From Strigamia acuminata (taxonomy: Eukaryota; Arthropoda; Chilopoda; Geophilomorpha; Linotaeniidae), in NCBI GenBank assembly GCA_949358305.1, contig OX442319.1, forward strand, positions 9,178,001 through 9,238,000: DNA of 60,000 bases, written 5' to 3'. Each line of letters starts with the position of its first letter. Position 1 is the stretch's first letter. The notes under the pieces were generated by a model. That model had not been told where the DNA came from. It saw nothing but the letters and a program-made list of their open reading frames with translations, and did not search any database. Shown here in pieces: positions 11,201 through 22,150 of the stretch. A program made the position numbers and the translations under genes.

Positions 11201-14200
11201 TTTTAACGACGTTTTTTGACGGAACCGGTTATTTTGAAAATTCCCGGTTCCCGGTACCGTAATTTTTCACCCGGTTTCCCGGTATCGAAACCCTAATTGC
11301 ACGCACTATTTATGGATTTTCTGCATTTCATTAGGATTTAACCTGTAAATTTGACTCTTACCACTGACAAGGAAGCTCTGGGCTAGGTACAAACATCGTA
11401 CCATCGATCCAAGCGTGTCATCTACCGAACGAGCTTCGATCGACCTTTCCACGGGCTTGGAATCAGGCGGCGAGGCAGGAGCCGAGCTATCGGTGGGCGT
11501 GGGAGCGTCCAGTTCAGTCGCCGCCGCGTCTTTGCTGCAACGAAACACGCATCTCTCGTTTAATTGAGGTTCAACCGAATTTGACGACACATCATTCAAC
11601 CCGCTTCCCTCCATCATCAGTCTAGCTAAAGTATTGTCCCTAGAATAACTAAAGTGCCGACATTTCGGAGTGGAAGTGGCGATCGGCGGAGAACCGACGT
11701 CGGAAAACGAGGCCCTAGACTCTAAGCTTTGGCTGCTGCGGTCGAAATACGGAAGACTGACATTCATCTCGAGCGCTTTGTCCCTGGCGCACGTTAGGTC
11801 GGGCGAGGAAATCACCAGTTCTCCTTCCGTGGACGTTTCGCTCAACGCCAAAGGGATTCTTTCGACGGATCGGGTCAAGCCGTCGACGAGCGAGTCCGCA
11901 TTTCGGTCGTCGGCCGACGACAGACTGTCGCAGCGTGTGAGCGCGGCCGACGAGTGCGAAGATGCGAGTGGCAAAAAGCGTTTTAGCAAACTGGAAAACG
12001 ATACGAGGCGAAAGCAGCGTATGCAGCAATGCGTCAGTGGTCTGTTAGTGTCGGAATCCGTCGCGGTGGTGCAGGAAACGCGCCGTTTGCAACATAATTT
12101 GAACAGTTTGAAGCGAGGTTGCGCCGCTTCCTCGCATTTATTGTTCAGAGCGGGAATGCAGTTATTAACAAACCCACTTAGCTCTTGTTTTTCAAATTCC
12201 TCGCTGCATGCAAATAAAAATTAGAGAAAAAAAAACAACTTTGTCTGTAGTTGGATGCAGTGAAACAACTGGAAAGAACAAAAAATTGTATGGTTTTTCT
12301 AGCATGCTGCAAGTAAGCAATGTCAAAAGCAAACGATAAACAAATCAAAGAAAAATACAAACTATAAAAACTCACTACTGTTAACGTGGAGAACTTCCAT
12401 AAAGTTTTCTGTTTTGAACGTTTAAACAAACTCGGCAGATTGTTCTACAACTGCAGATCGATTAGTCGTTACTATTGCTGGGTTTATTTACCAGTTGCAT
12501 TCGAATCCACCTTGAAAATTTTGAAGAAACGAACCAACATCGATAGATCTCAACCAATCACAGCGCGCCATTAAAATGACATGTTATACAGAGGGTGAAT
12601 ACTCAAATATGAAACACTGCAATTTTTAATTTATTTCCTTTAATACACGTCAGTAACCCCCCTTGGAAACCATTTTGACCATAACATCCACTTCTGTACC
12701 ATGACATGGCGCCATATTTGAACTGACAGTTATGTCCATTCTTGTAAATCGAGACTAATGTTCAGATTAAAGGATGAAACAAACAAAATTTAAATGTGGT
12801 GTGCCAATCACGAGCAATTCCACATTTAAAGTGTTTCATTTTTGAGTATTCACCCTCTGTATTCTTTACAACACGGGTCTAAATTGACCAAAACGACTGA
12901 ATTCAAATATTAAACCATAGTGGATGTAATGGGAAAACTGCCGAGTTTGTTTTATGTTTTTCAAAACAGGTTCTGGCGCAAACTTAGCCGCAAACTTGAC
13001 GTACCTTTCTTTTTTCTCTTCCAGAATGGTTTTAGGCGACGGTGGAGCCGGCGATGCGCGCTTTTCTTTCGGTTGTCGCTGCGATCTGCCTTTGCGTAAT
13101 CGGCGAAACGATTCACGCAAGGATTTCTTGAAACTTTTACGTCTCGACATTGTGGTTTCACCGTAACCACTTAAATCTAAACAAACCAAAAGTGACACAT
13201 TAATATTTAAGAGAAAAAATGTAAATAATCTTCCTTACCGTTCGGATTTAAAGTACATTTAAATATAACCGGTTTCTTTTGAACGTAATCGAGTAAAGTG
13301 AACCCATGAGCAGTTCCAGCAGCAACTCTGTGTTGGAAAACAAAAAAAAAGATTAAAATTTGACCGACCAAACACATTTGTGTGGGCTCACAATCCCCAT
13401 TCGGTGTGAAGGGCAAGTGCGGTACAAGCAGCAGGCGGAAGCAATTGAAATAGAATCCGAGTCTGGAAGCCGGGAGCAAACTTCAGAGAGCCGCTCTTCA
13501 CGGTCAGTTGGTCGTGGCCCTTCCAAACAAAATTATCTCTGTCCCCAACGATGTTCACGGTTTTAACCTAAAGAAAACAATTGGAATTTTGAAACAACAA
13601 GAAAAAAAAAAACATTTGGCATGTAAACTCACCTCAATCTCCTTCTCAACCTCAACTGTGTTTAAATGCAAAACAAGGACTTGTCCCGCAGTTCCAGCGA
13701 TAACCATTGAACCACTATACGGACAAAGCGTTATTTTCTTGATCGCTAAGCGGGGATCATCACTATATGGATCAAATGTTCCAACCTAAAATATTAAAGG
13801 TGTAAATCAGTAAACTTGCTTCTGGATTTTACAGTAGGTGCATTCAATAAGTCTAAAATGTATGCAAAACTCGTTTCGTGTTTGTACGTGATGTCATTCC
13901 CATTCCCATTGAATATCATGTTATTCAATGGGAATGACGTCACGTGCAAACACGAAACGAGTTTTGCATACGTTTTAGACTTATTGAATGCACCTAATAT
14001 ATTCATATAAAATAAATTTTTGCAACCTAAGTGACCTAATAAATGCATTTTCGTCAATATAAATGTATTATTCTTATATAAGATCCTAAAAAAAGCATTT
14101 CTGCACCAAAACATGCATTTCTGCACCAAAAAATGCATTTAAAGCACCAAAAAATGCTTTTAAGCACCAAAAAATGCTTTTAAGCACCAAAAAATGCTTT

Positions 14201-17200
14201 TGAGCACCAAAAAATGCTTTTGAGCACCAAAAAATGCTTTTGAGCACCAAAAAATGCTTTTGAGCACCAAAAAATGCTTTTGAGCACCAAAAAATGCTTT
14301 TGAGCACCAAAAAATGCTTTTGAGCACCAAAAAATGCTTTTGAGCACCAAAAAATGCTTTTGAGCACCAAAAAATGCTTTTGAGCACCAAAAAATGCTTT
14401 TGAGCACCAAAAAATGCTTTTGAGCACCAAAAAATGCTTTTGAGCACCAAAAAATGCTTTTGAGCACCAAAAAATGCTTTTAAGCACCAAAAAATGCTTT
14501 TAAGCACCAAAAAATGCTTTTAAGCACCAAAAAATGCTTTTAAGCACCAAAAAATGCATTTTTTTACGTTATAAATAAATTCTGTTTTCTTCTCTTTCTG
14601 TATTCACCATTAATATTAGTTCCCTAAACAAATTATATTTTTATATGTTACTTTTCTAAATGGAGGCCATTCTTCTTCTTCAATGGCGTTGTGTTCAACC
14701 GCATCTTCTCCGCTTAAGATCTGCGAAGTGCTCAGTTTATAGAGCGGATACAACGCTACACCGGACGCATTCCAAAACCGCACCGTCCCGTCCTCGTGAC
14801 CGGTCAGAAGTATGTCTCGGCACGGCGTGGGCATTTCATTCAACGATACACCACCATTGATGGGCCATTCCTTTAAAAAAAAATATTAATAGTTTATTAA
14901 ATGTAAAAAAATGTGTAAAAATCGACTCGTTTTACCCTCGGCGAATAAGTTTCCTTGTTTTGCTCGGTGCACAGAATGATTTTCTCGATAAATTCCTCGG
15001 GAATATTGATGCAGTGTTGAGCGCACGTGATTGCGGACGAATGCAACGACGACAAATAAGGCGCTTTGAAAGTGGGCCAATCTTCGCTCTCCAAATCAAT
15101 GCCGATCATCTCTTCTTCCGCCAGAATTATCAGCGTATGCGGATTATCGTAATCTATATATATATTTTTTTTAATTTTAAAATTATATAAAAATAAATTT
15201 TGGAGGCGATTTTGATGGGAATAATAACTCACCGTCACCATCTTCGCTGTCGGAAATGGTGAAGTAATCGATGACGCGAGACGTCAGTTCGAACACGACG
15301 TGCTTTTCGCCGGAAATGACCGTCACGGTGTTGCGGTCGCCGAAACTAGCACGCGGCATTCCACCGTTGAAAATGATGAATTCACCGCTGCAATATAAAA
15401 TGAAATGAAACAAAACGAAGTGTATTTGTGAGTTAGTGTTACCGTTTAGCACTTTTCCATTCGACTTTTTTAATTGCTTTGCAGGGAAACGGCCCATATG
15501 GTGTAGTAGCTGGTTGGTGTGGTTTAGTCGAGTCTTTCACACTCCAAATAATGTAACTGCCATCATTATGTGCACTCATAAATTCAGTGCCTTTACGATG
15601 CCATGAAACCGATTGAAGTTGCTGTAAATTAAAAAGAAAAATTTAATTTCGAAATAAAAACTGACACTTTGTAATTAAAAAACAAAAAAAAATGCTCAAT
15701 CAAATAAAAGTGCCTTCCTCAACTTTCACATTTAAATTAAAAGGATTTGCGGCCGATGTTTTTATATGTTTCCACATACGTTTACGGCAGAATCGTTTAA
15801 ACGGTTGCAGTAAAACTTGAATCAATCAAAGCCGCATTATGCTTTCGTCGGTCATTTCCAAGCAATTAAGCAGATTTTAACCATTTTGTATTAATTATAA
15901 ATAATTGCAATAATGAAATAATTCGACTATTAGCTTTTTTGCGTAAAAATTATGTTACAAAAAAGTGCAATCGCAAAATTAAACTTTGACCGATATCGAT
16001 ATTTTGCAGTATCGTCGATACCGATAATCGGCAACCGAATATCGGCCGACACCGATACCCCCCCCCCCCCCGACCCTCCAAAATAAAAAAATTAAATTAA
16101 AATTGCGTTTATTAATTTATTTTATGTTTTAGAAACGTTTTTGAAGCAGTATATAAAAAAACTGCTTCAAAAGTGTTTCTAAAACGTATAGTTTTAGTCT
16201 AAAACGATACGTTTTAGAAATGTGGCAATATCGGTATCGGCCATGCAAAAAAATATCGGATCCGACATATTAACACATAATAACGAAATATCGGCCGATA
16301 GCCGATACCGGTATCGGTCAAAGTCTACGCAAAATGAATAAACTTATAACTGATACCTCATGAACCTATAAATTATATTTATAAAAAGTGCAATCGCAAA
16401 ACCTCTAATAAGAGCCGCCCTCGATAAACTTACCTGACTACCGACATAAGTTTGATCCGCATTCAAGGACCCGTTGTCCCATAAAACAAGCAATCCCCGA
16501 TTATATCCGATGAGGATTTTATTGGGATCCGTCGGGTGTTCGGCGATCGCCTCGACCGCGCCGGGGTTCACTTTATAATCGTCCGGCACACTGAATTAAA
16601 CGAAAAAATTACGCTTGTATCGACGTTTATATCTGTAAAACAATACTTTTGCATGACCACATCCTGGTAAATGATGTGATCGGTCATTTCGAAGGATTTA
16701 ACATCGAGGAGATAAATGTTGCCTCCTTCAGTGCCGATGAGAAGATGCTCGCCATTGGATTGCAAGCAACATGTGGATATGATTTTCAAGCGGCCTTCCA
16801 GAGAATATGATTTCATTTTGTCCATGACTGATTTCTCATTTTTGAAATTGATTTCCCATAAATGCAGCGTGTTATCGTCGCACAAAGTGATTAAGCGACC
16901 CTAAATTTTATAATAATTTATAAACAAAAATAAATTAATTGAAGTCACTCGGAATTGATGCAATTTTCATACTTGATTGGGTAAAAAAAATATTTGTAAA
17001 ACCGAACATTCCACATTTTCATGTTCGCCGTAAAATTCGATGCCAGGAGCGCCATAACTGATCAGACGTTAAGAAAAAAATATGTATTTTCGTTTAACCT
17101 TGTGAATTTCCATATTTAAAGATGTTTTATACAGATAAAGTCTTTATAATTGGCTGCAAATCCTCCCATTGAATGCAATCTCCTTCATTGTGCAATAATA

Positions 17201-20200
17201 TATTTGCAAATCATCCCAAAAAGCCGTCGAGAAAGCCAACTTGCAACACGGGTCCATTGAATTCTTGTTAAGCCACCGCTAGCAACGCTGCACTGGAGAT
17301 GTCATTCAACAAATTTATGATATTTCTTTTTACCGCTCCGCCCCGCACAACTTGTCCACAAATCATTCTTTTATGGTAGTCCGTATACGTTTTACAACCA
17401 AATGCAAAATGGCGCCACCCAACCCAATGTTCCTTCGATAACTAAATCTGCAAACACTATAAAAACAAGTCGTTTACTTCTATTGAAAGCAGTAATCATT
17501 CATTTGTCCCATTCAGCGAGATGTCAACAACCTTCGGATTAGGTGAAAACACCTGAGTCATGGGCCAGGATTTTTTAAAAAATGGTGCACACAACCTAAC
17601 CTAACCTAACCAAAGGTGTTACAAGTACACTGCACCACCCTAGGTGGTATGAGGTTGGATGCTTCCTTGTTCACCTACAAGCCCAACACCGATAGTATTT
17701 GCACAACTTTCGAAAGCTAAATACGTTATAACGAATCGCAAAAGGCCCGAAAAATCAGTTTGTTATATCAAATTTTTTTAACATCTTTTGAAGTGTTCTG
17801 TGGCCCACCTATCAACCAAGCCATTTTTAAGTATTCGTTATAACTAAAAATTCGATAGATCGCTGTTCTTTGTAAGGAGGTTCGACTTTATTAACATCTC
17901 TAAAATCAGGGTGCTTCTTACTAGACTTTGACCGATACTGGTATCGGTATCGGCCGATATTTCGGTATTCACTGATATCGGATCCGATATTTTTTGCGTG
18001 GCCGATACCGATATTGCCACGTTTCTAAAACGTATCGTTTTAGAAACGTTTTTGAACAGTATATATACTGTATATACTGTATATTGCTTCAAAAACGTTT
18101 CTAAAACATAAAATACCATACCGCCCCCTTTAAACGCCTGGGTTCAATAAAGCGCCGGCCCCGTTTTAGCGCCGGGCAGTCATCGGCGATTTACTGAATT
18201 GGCGCCGGCCCCGAATAAGCACCGGGTCCCCAAAAATCACCGATTGTTTTGCAAAAAATCGGTAATGCGCCGGGTTCAAATTGGCGCCAGGGAAAGAGGC
18301 TGAAAAAAATTTAATTTTTTTTTTTAATATTTTAATTTTAATATCGGCCGCAGGTATCGGTATCGGCCGATATTCGGTTGCCGATTATCGGTATTGGCGA
18401 TACTGCAAAATATCGATATCAGTCAAAGTCTACTTCTTACAATCGATGAAATCAAAAAGATAGGGTGTACCGTATTTTATCGATTAAGAGCCGCGGCTCT
18501 TATTCAAAACTGCCATTTTTGTCAGCAATTACAATTTCGGTTTTTCGTTTGTTACATTTGTTACATTTGTTTAATGTAACAAACAAAGTCTGAACATCAC
18601 AAACAAAGCATACGTTCACCGTTCATGAGGTTAAATATGGAAACAATACCGTACTTTTGCAAAAATACGGTATTCTTGGTGTCTCAGCCACGGCTACTAT
18701 TCAAAGGCGGCTACAATTCGAGAGCGACTCTTAATCGGTAAAATATGGTATATATTTTGTAGTGTTCTCTCTACAAACATCAAAATAGACATTTGTAACA
18801 TGTTTACGCTGACTGTTTAAATGTGCATACCCGGCCGCTTCGCCGTTCAAGTTTTCTTTTTTGTTTTGCCGCATAATAAACATATAAATTTATTACTGGT
18901 CTAATTATTTTTTTAAACACAAAACAATGATACTAAGTAATAAATTAGAAAATACAGAGGCAGCATCATGTGGCAAAACAGTAAAAGGAACTGCACTTAA
19001 AGCTTCTAATAAAAAGTATCATAAAAATTCATTAAAATATGAAAGACTAATCTCACAGGAAAGAAAAGCCAAAAATAATCTCAGTAGGAAGAGCAAAAAA
19101 CTAAATATTCCCACGAGAAAAAAACAAAGTAAAATTGAAAAATTAAAAAAAAGGAAGAAAAATTAAAAATAAAATTAAAACTCATTGATTTCCTCATTTT
19201 AACCTGTTTTCCACTCCATTAAACTGACTCATTTAATATAATGAATCTAAGCCTATTTTTATTCAGAGTTGTCAACCAAACTGATTAATGGACTCACAAC
19301 TTGCCTGTGTAATTAAAAAACCCATTCGCCATTCCATACACTTTTTTTTTTTAATCTATTAGCCATTCAGGTTTCAATTTTTTTTTTTTAACTTATAACA
19401 AAATATATAAGAACTTATCACTTCTGATTGTAATTTTTATGATTCATTCATTTATGATTCATTCAAAAATTAAAAATCAATATACAAAAAAAATTATCTT
19501 CAAACTATTTCCTCCTATCAAATTTGTTTATTCTGACTTTTCAAACGCTAAACGGATTATTCGCCGATAACCGGTCGACATTGACCGTCTTGTAAATGCA
19601 GTCCAACCACAGCGGAAATGTAAAATTTAAAACCAAAATGACTACATTCACGTCCGACATGAACATATTATTTTCATGACGCGCTGTGATTGGCTGAGAT
19701 GCCAATACACCGGGAATTACAACATAGATGAAAAATGTGTACGGGATTCCTAGAATCTTTTAAGATTCCAGAGATTCCGATTTTGGGAATCTTCGCGAAT
19801 TTTGTTAGCCCTTCTTAGGAATTAAACCTAGGTTTTTGTGTCGCTAAAATGACATGTTCGCTAAAATGGTGTGTCGCTAAAATGAAATCGCTAAAATGAA
19901 ATCGCTAAAATGAAGTACATCCGTGATCTCTGCCCCATCCTGCGACATCTCCAGATTTTTGCACCGTTTTGCTTTTCGAATAACACAGCTACTGTTTCTT
20001 TTTCTGCACATAGCCAGTTCCTCATTACCCCCCAACTGAGGTGTTCCCACCTCTAACCAAGAACTTTATAGGATAATAATTGCACAGATAATTAGTACAA
20101 ATTAAAGGATACACTTTAATGACTCCATTTCGAGCTCCAATTGCCATTAAATGTAGTTTGGGATCCCATGCTAAAGCTGTGGGTTTACTTGGAAAGCCAT

Positions 20201-21383
20201 GATGAATTGTCTGAAATAAAATAAATAATTTTAATTAAAAAAAAAATCAAAATTGTCAATATTAATTTTTCTTTTTAAATTTAATAATCTTGATATTTTA
20301 TCAAATTCCAGTCAGTTCGCAGACCAAATGGGTATCTTGTTCAAACATTAGATCCAATTAAAAAAAAAAGTAGTAGTGACATTGTGTTGTGTGTGAAATG
20401 ACACCTGGTTGGAAATTGATACTTTAGCAAGAATAATAAACAGTGAAATACAAAATTACTATTAGAATTGCTTAGGAAAGAAACAAAGCAATTTACAAAC
20501 CAGTTGCAGCCATGTTTGAAAAAATTTTTTTTTGTTATTATTTTTTATTTTGTGTTTACAAAAAAATATGTGTATAAAAAAATCCCATTTTGGTGCATAA
20601 ATTGCATACTTGGTGTGTGTAGATGTGCATTGAATAGTTGGTTCTGAGATTTTTGCACATAATTTGAAAATTAAATATGGTAATTTGCTTTTTCGAGTTT
20701 TTTTTTTTTGCTGTAAATATTGATTTGAATTTAAAGTTAAATGCCGCTAATCAAAAGGGAAGGAATTATGGTGAATAAAAAGTAGTTTCTCGGCTTTTAG
20801 GTGCAACAAACATTTTTATTTTTATTTATTTGAATGGAAGTTTTTAATTATTTTTTCTTGCATTTCTTCTTGGATACTTATAAATTTTTTTTTTAATTTT
20901 TGGTTGATTTTGATTTTTAATTTTTCTTGCACATTTTGAACTCTTTTAACGTGCATTAATTTTTTTAAAATAATTTTAACTGATTTTTGCTTTTATTTGC
21001 ATTTTTCTTGCATATTTTGAACTGTTTAAACTTGTATTTTAATTTTTTTAAAAATAATTTTAACCGATTTTTGCTTTAATTTGCATTTTTCTTGCATATT
21101 TTCAACAAAATTTGGAAAAATTTAGATTTTTCAGTTTCATTTTTGGTTCTATTTTGATTTTTGGGGCTCATTTCGACACCTAAAAACCAAAATTTTGATT
21201 TTTCTTACAAAATAAATCCATTTCTCCCTTTAAAAAACCAAAAACCACCAAAAATTCCACTAAAAAAACAACAACAATTTCCTACCCAAAACCACTTACT
21301 TTACTAAACTGAAACAATTCCTTTTGTAACTTCGCCCTTTCAGCACTCGGTTGATGGCCTTTACCTCTCATAAATTTCCACAT
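8249..21383 (-). CDS. l(2)gl: Lethal giant larvae homologue, 19 coding exons
   Basis: Exons, 5' to 3' on the minus strand: 21383-21300, 20210-20113, 17057-16973, 16900-16647, 16590-16434, 15621-15443, 15387-15233, 15153-14936, 14870-14652, 13785-13633, 13567-13392, 13327-13239, 13176-13005, 12203-11362, 10342-10226, 10161-9768, 8814-8602, 8536-8441, 8384-8249. All borders are GT-AG and the 3837 nt stay in frame: 1278 aa plus stop. Recognisable landmarks are the N-terminus [22 protein letters not shown]40-type blocks such as [17 protein letters not shown], the aPKC-target segment in exon 13, and [11 protein letters not shown] in exon 16. Lgl is a cortical double-beta-propeller scaffold that sets basolateral polarity and neuroblast asymmetry, is released from the membrane by aPKC phosphorylation, and binds non-muscle myosin. 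Drosophila Lgl is about 1160 aa; the surplus is mostly exon 14. The last two exons give a conserved DSIRDH motif and a short divergent tail. Confidence 0.95.
8988..9483. mobile_element. hAT-like non-autonomous element, family GGTACCGGG, copy 1
   Basis: Inverted ends tagagtttcggtaccggg and its complement (ccgggaa...cagaaaccctac), inside an l(2)gl intron. It is related to the better-preserved copy at 10939-11295, in opposite orientation. The interior has repeats of aaaaatggccatttttgac. No protein is encoded. Flanking 8-bp sequences do not match, so this copy is older or altered at its edges. Confidence 0.8.
10640..10748. mobile_element. Short TA-flanked MITE (109 bp)
   Basis: Left end cagtgtactccgcgcggtcc and right end complement tagtgtactctgtgaagccc pair for about 25 bp, with TA at 10638-10639 and at 10749-10750. 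The size and TA flanks fit a Tc1/mariner-type MITE in an l(2)gl intron. Confidence 0.7.
10777..10870. mobile_element. 94-bp palindromic hAT-like MITE
   Basis: Starts caggggtgtccaacctgcgg and ends with the complement of caggggtgtccaacatcc. The terminal CAGGGGTGTCCAA is the kind of end seen in hAT-superfamily elements of many animals. The 8 bases on each side do not match exactly, so the target duplication is not confirmed. Confidence 0.65.
10939..11295. mobile_element. hAT-like non-autonomous element, family GGTACCGGG, copy 2
   Basis: 357 bp with inverted ends tagggtttcgg / ccgaaaccctaa-type and an exact 8-bp duplication attgcacg at 10931-10938 and 11296-11303. An 8-bp target duplication is the hallmark of the hAT superfamily. 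Subterminal cccggttcccggtacc motifs are repeated in both orientations. No coding capacity. Confidence 0.9.
11362..12203 (-). CDS. l(2)gl: l(2)gl exon 14: long lineage-specific insertion
   Basis: An 842-nt exon, by far the longest of the gene, flanked by a good acceptor (TTTGCATGCAG) and donor (GTAAGA) and in phase on both sides. Only its last ~35 residues ([19 protein letters not shown], then [14 protein letters not shown]) match the conserved Lgl sequence. The preceding ~245 residues are not found in the Lgl sequences I know: a cysteine-rich start ([10 protein letters not shown] and HCCIRC), then a Ser/Thr/Asp-rich disordered stretch. They extend the loop right after the aPKC-target helix. 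The first part could be an alternatively used acceptor segment. Confidence 0.75.
12589..12859. mobile_element. mariner-like MITE (271 bp)
   Basis: Inverted ends of about 30 bp (cagagggtgaatactcaaat on the left, the complement on the right with few mismatches), flanked on both sides by TA (12587-12588 and 12860-12861). Length of the ends and TA duplication fit a deleted mariner. No transposase remains. Lies in the intron between l(2)gl exons 13 and 14. Confidence 0.85.
13005..13176 (-). CDS. l(2)gl: l(2)gl exon 13: aPKC phosphorylation segment
   Basis: Encodes [20 protein letters not shown] at about residues 632-651. Three serines spaced by four (about S637, S641, S645) in a polybasic helix are the conserved sites that aPKC phosphorylates in Drosophila Lgl; the unphosphorylated helix binds phosphoinositides at the cortex. 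All three serines and the surrounding Arg/Lys are intact. The exon ends in a Pro/Ser/Lys-rich linker with a donor GTACGT. Confidence 0.9.
13837..13994. mobile_element. Foldback (palindromic) MITE, 158 bp
   Basis: Nearly perfect palindrome: ggtgcattcaataagtctaa... returns as ...ttagacttattgaatgcacc, with arms of about 70 bp and a short asymmetric centre. TA flanks both ends. It lies in the l(2)gl intron between exons 9 and 10 and would form a long hairpin in the pre-mRNA. Confidence 0.85.
14090..14562. repeat. 20-bp minisatellite in an l(2)gl intron
   Basis: About 23 copies of the 20-bp unit gagcaccaaaaaatgctttt, with a central block of identical copies and t/a variants at the edges. Because 20 is not a multiple of three and the unit has no minus-strand stop in any register, all three minus frames are open and encode the same cyclic 20-residue peptide. 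I take this as a property of the repeat, not as a gene. Confidence 0.95.
15980..16327. mobile_element. hAT-like MITE, family TAGACTTTGACCGATA, copy 1
   Basis: 348 bp. Ends are taaactttgaccgatatcg and the complement of tagactttgaccgataccgg. It is flanked by an exact 8-bp duplication, cgcaaaat at 15972-15979 and 16328-16335, diagnostic of hAT elements. Contains many copies of tatcggccgata and an internal palindrome at about 16132-16215 (aaacgtttttgaagcagtat). A run of C at 16059-16072 interrupts it. Confidence 0.9.
17595..17611. repeat. Interstitial telomere-like CCTAA repeats
   Basis: Three full CCTAA units plus a partial one in a row. (TTAGG)n is the ancestral insect telomere repeat. The array is too short to mean a chromosome end; it is either chance or a trace of break repair. 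Confidence 0.5.
17922..18432. mobile_element. hAT-like MITE, family TAGACTTTGACCGATA, copy 2, with a nested insert
   Basis: 511 bp with ends tagactttgaccgatactgg and the complement of tagactttgactgatatcg, and an exact 8-bp duplication cttcttac at 17914-17921 and 18433-18440. Compared with copy 1 it carries an extra GC-rich block at about 18114-18300 made of gcgccgg motifs, which resembles the TACCGTA element at 26977-27290 and is probably a later insertion. Confidence 0.9.
18468..18750. mobile_element. TACCGTA-type MITE with inverted ends
   Basis: Left end taccgtattttatcgattaa and right-end complement taccatattttaccgattaa pair for about 25 bp. The interior repeats the motif gccgcggctctt/ggctac in variant forms. 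The terminal TACC...GGTA is shared with the element at 26977-27290. Target duplication is at most TA. Confidence 0.7.
18927..19166 (+). CDS. Hypothetical small, highly basic protein inside an l(2)gl intron
   Basis: A 79-residue frame starting at an ATG and ending in TAA, with about one residue in three Lys or Arg and a C-terminal block ([10 protein letters not shown]). No domain is recognised. It lies in intron 2 of l(2)gl on the opposite strand. In AT-rich DNA lysine-rich frames arise by chance, so coding status is doubtful. Confidence 0.25.
   Translation: MILSNKLENTEAASCGKTVKGTALKASNKKYHKNSLKYERLISQERKAKNNLSRKSKKLNIPTRKKQSKIEKLKKRKKN
19841..19915. repeat. Short tandem repeat cgctaaaatga
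   Basis: Five degenerate copies of tcgctaaaatg(a) follow one another in l(2)gl intron 2. Similar gcgacgaaatgaa units occur at about 40729-40755. Confidence 0.6.
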
Positions 21384-22150
21384 CTTTAAAAAATATTATC
21401 ACCTAAAAAACCAAAAAATCAAAAATCAATAAATTACCAAAATATAATAATCTTTTTTTTTATAATTATTAAATATTAAAAATCCAACGACCATTTAAAG
21501 GGGCGTCAACACTTTCCCATTTATCTCAGCGCCGATGCATGCAATCAAAATATTCCACTCGACCCCGCCACCGAACAGGCCGTAAATTTCGTTTAAAACC
21601 CATAAACAACAGCGATCGGTCGAAATGCGCTCGAAAAGACCGGTTTACATGCCGGCGGTTAATTGACGCCCGGCCAACTCGCGAGACAAAGTGCCCGCAC
21701 AACAATCGCCGTTTTCCGCGCCGTTTCGCGCCGGATTCGCGCACAAACTCACCGAAAGTCTAAAATATCAACGGGTAAATGTATCTCGAAAAAATCCTAT
21801 CGTGATCGGATATGAATCCACAGGTTTTTTGTTAGAAATCGCGCCAATCCATCGGCTAACACCCCAATAACAGCAATGTCGTTTCACCGCGCGCTTCGCT
21901 CCGGTGTGGATGCGCACTAAAAATATAATCCGGTCTAAAATGTTTAAAATAATTTATAAAAACCGTGAAGTCGTCAGTTCTGTTTATTAATGATTAAATA
22001 TTCACCGAAGTTGTTTTGATTTCGTTCGATTTTTCTCGTTTTTAAGCGGTGTTTATTCCGATTCGGTTCCCCGGCGCCGCACATGCGGTGTATCATTGAG
22101 CGACGACGTCATACCAATGGTATGGGGTATCTGCAATGATGTCAAAGTCG
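21384..22150 (-). promoter_or_regulatory. Probable l(2)gl 5' UTR exon and promoter
   Basis: The first coding exon starts right after an acceptor (TTTTTTAAAG directly before the ATG), so a non-coding exon is expected upstream. A strong donor on the minus strand (CTTTCG/GTGAGTTT) lies at about 21751. From 21500 to 22120 the sequence is markedly richer in G+C and CpG than its surroundings (for example at 21650-21740 and 22060-22110), as in broadly expressed insect promoters. The exact start site is not determinable by eye. Confidence 0.5.

Noticed and set aside
11670-12224. 184-codon plus-strand frame
   Set aside because: Antisense of l(2)gl exon 14; no splice or family support.
14086-14510. 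Repeat-peptide frames of up to 134 codons on the minus strand
   Set aside because: Product of the 20-bp satellite being stop-free, located in an intron.
8249-21383. Tomosyn (STXBP5) as identity of the large gene
   Set aside because: Related propeller protein, but the polybasic [14 protein letters not shown] segment and [11 protein letters not shown] are Lgl-specific, and no C-terminal SNARE (R-SNARE) motif is present.
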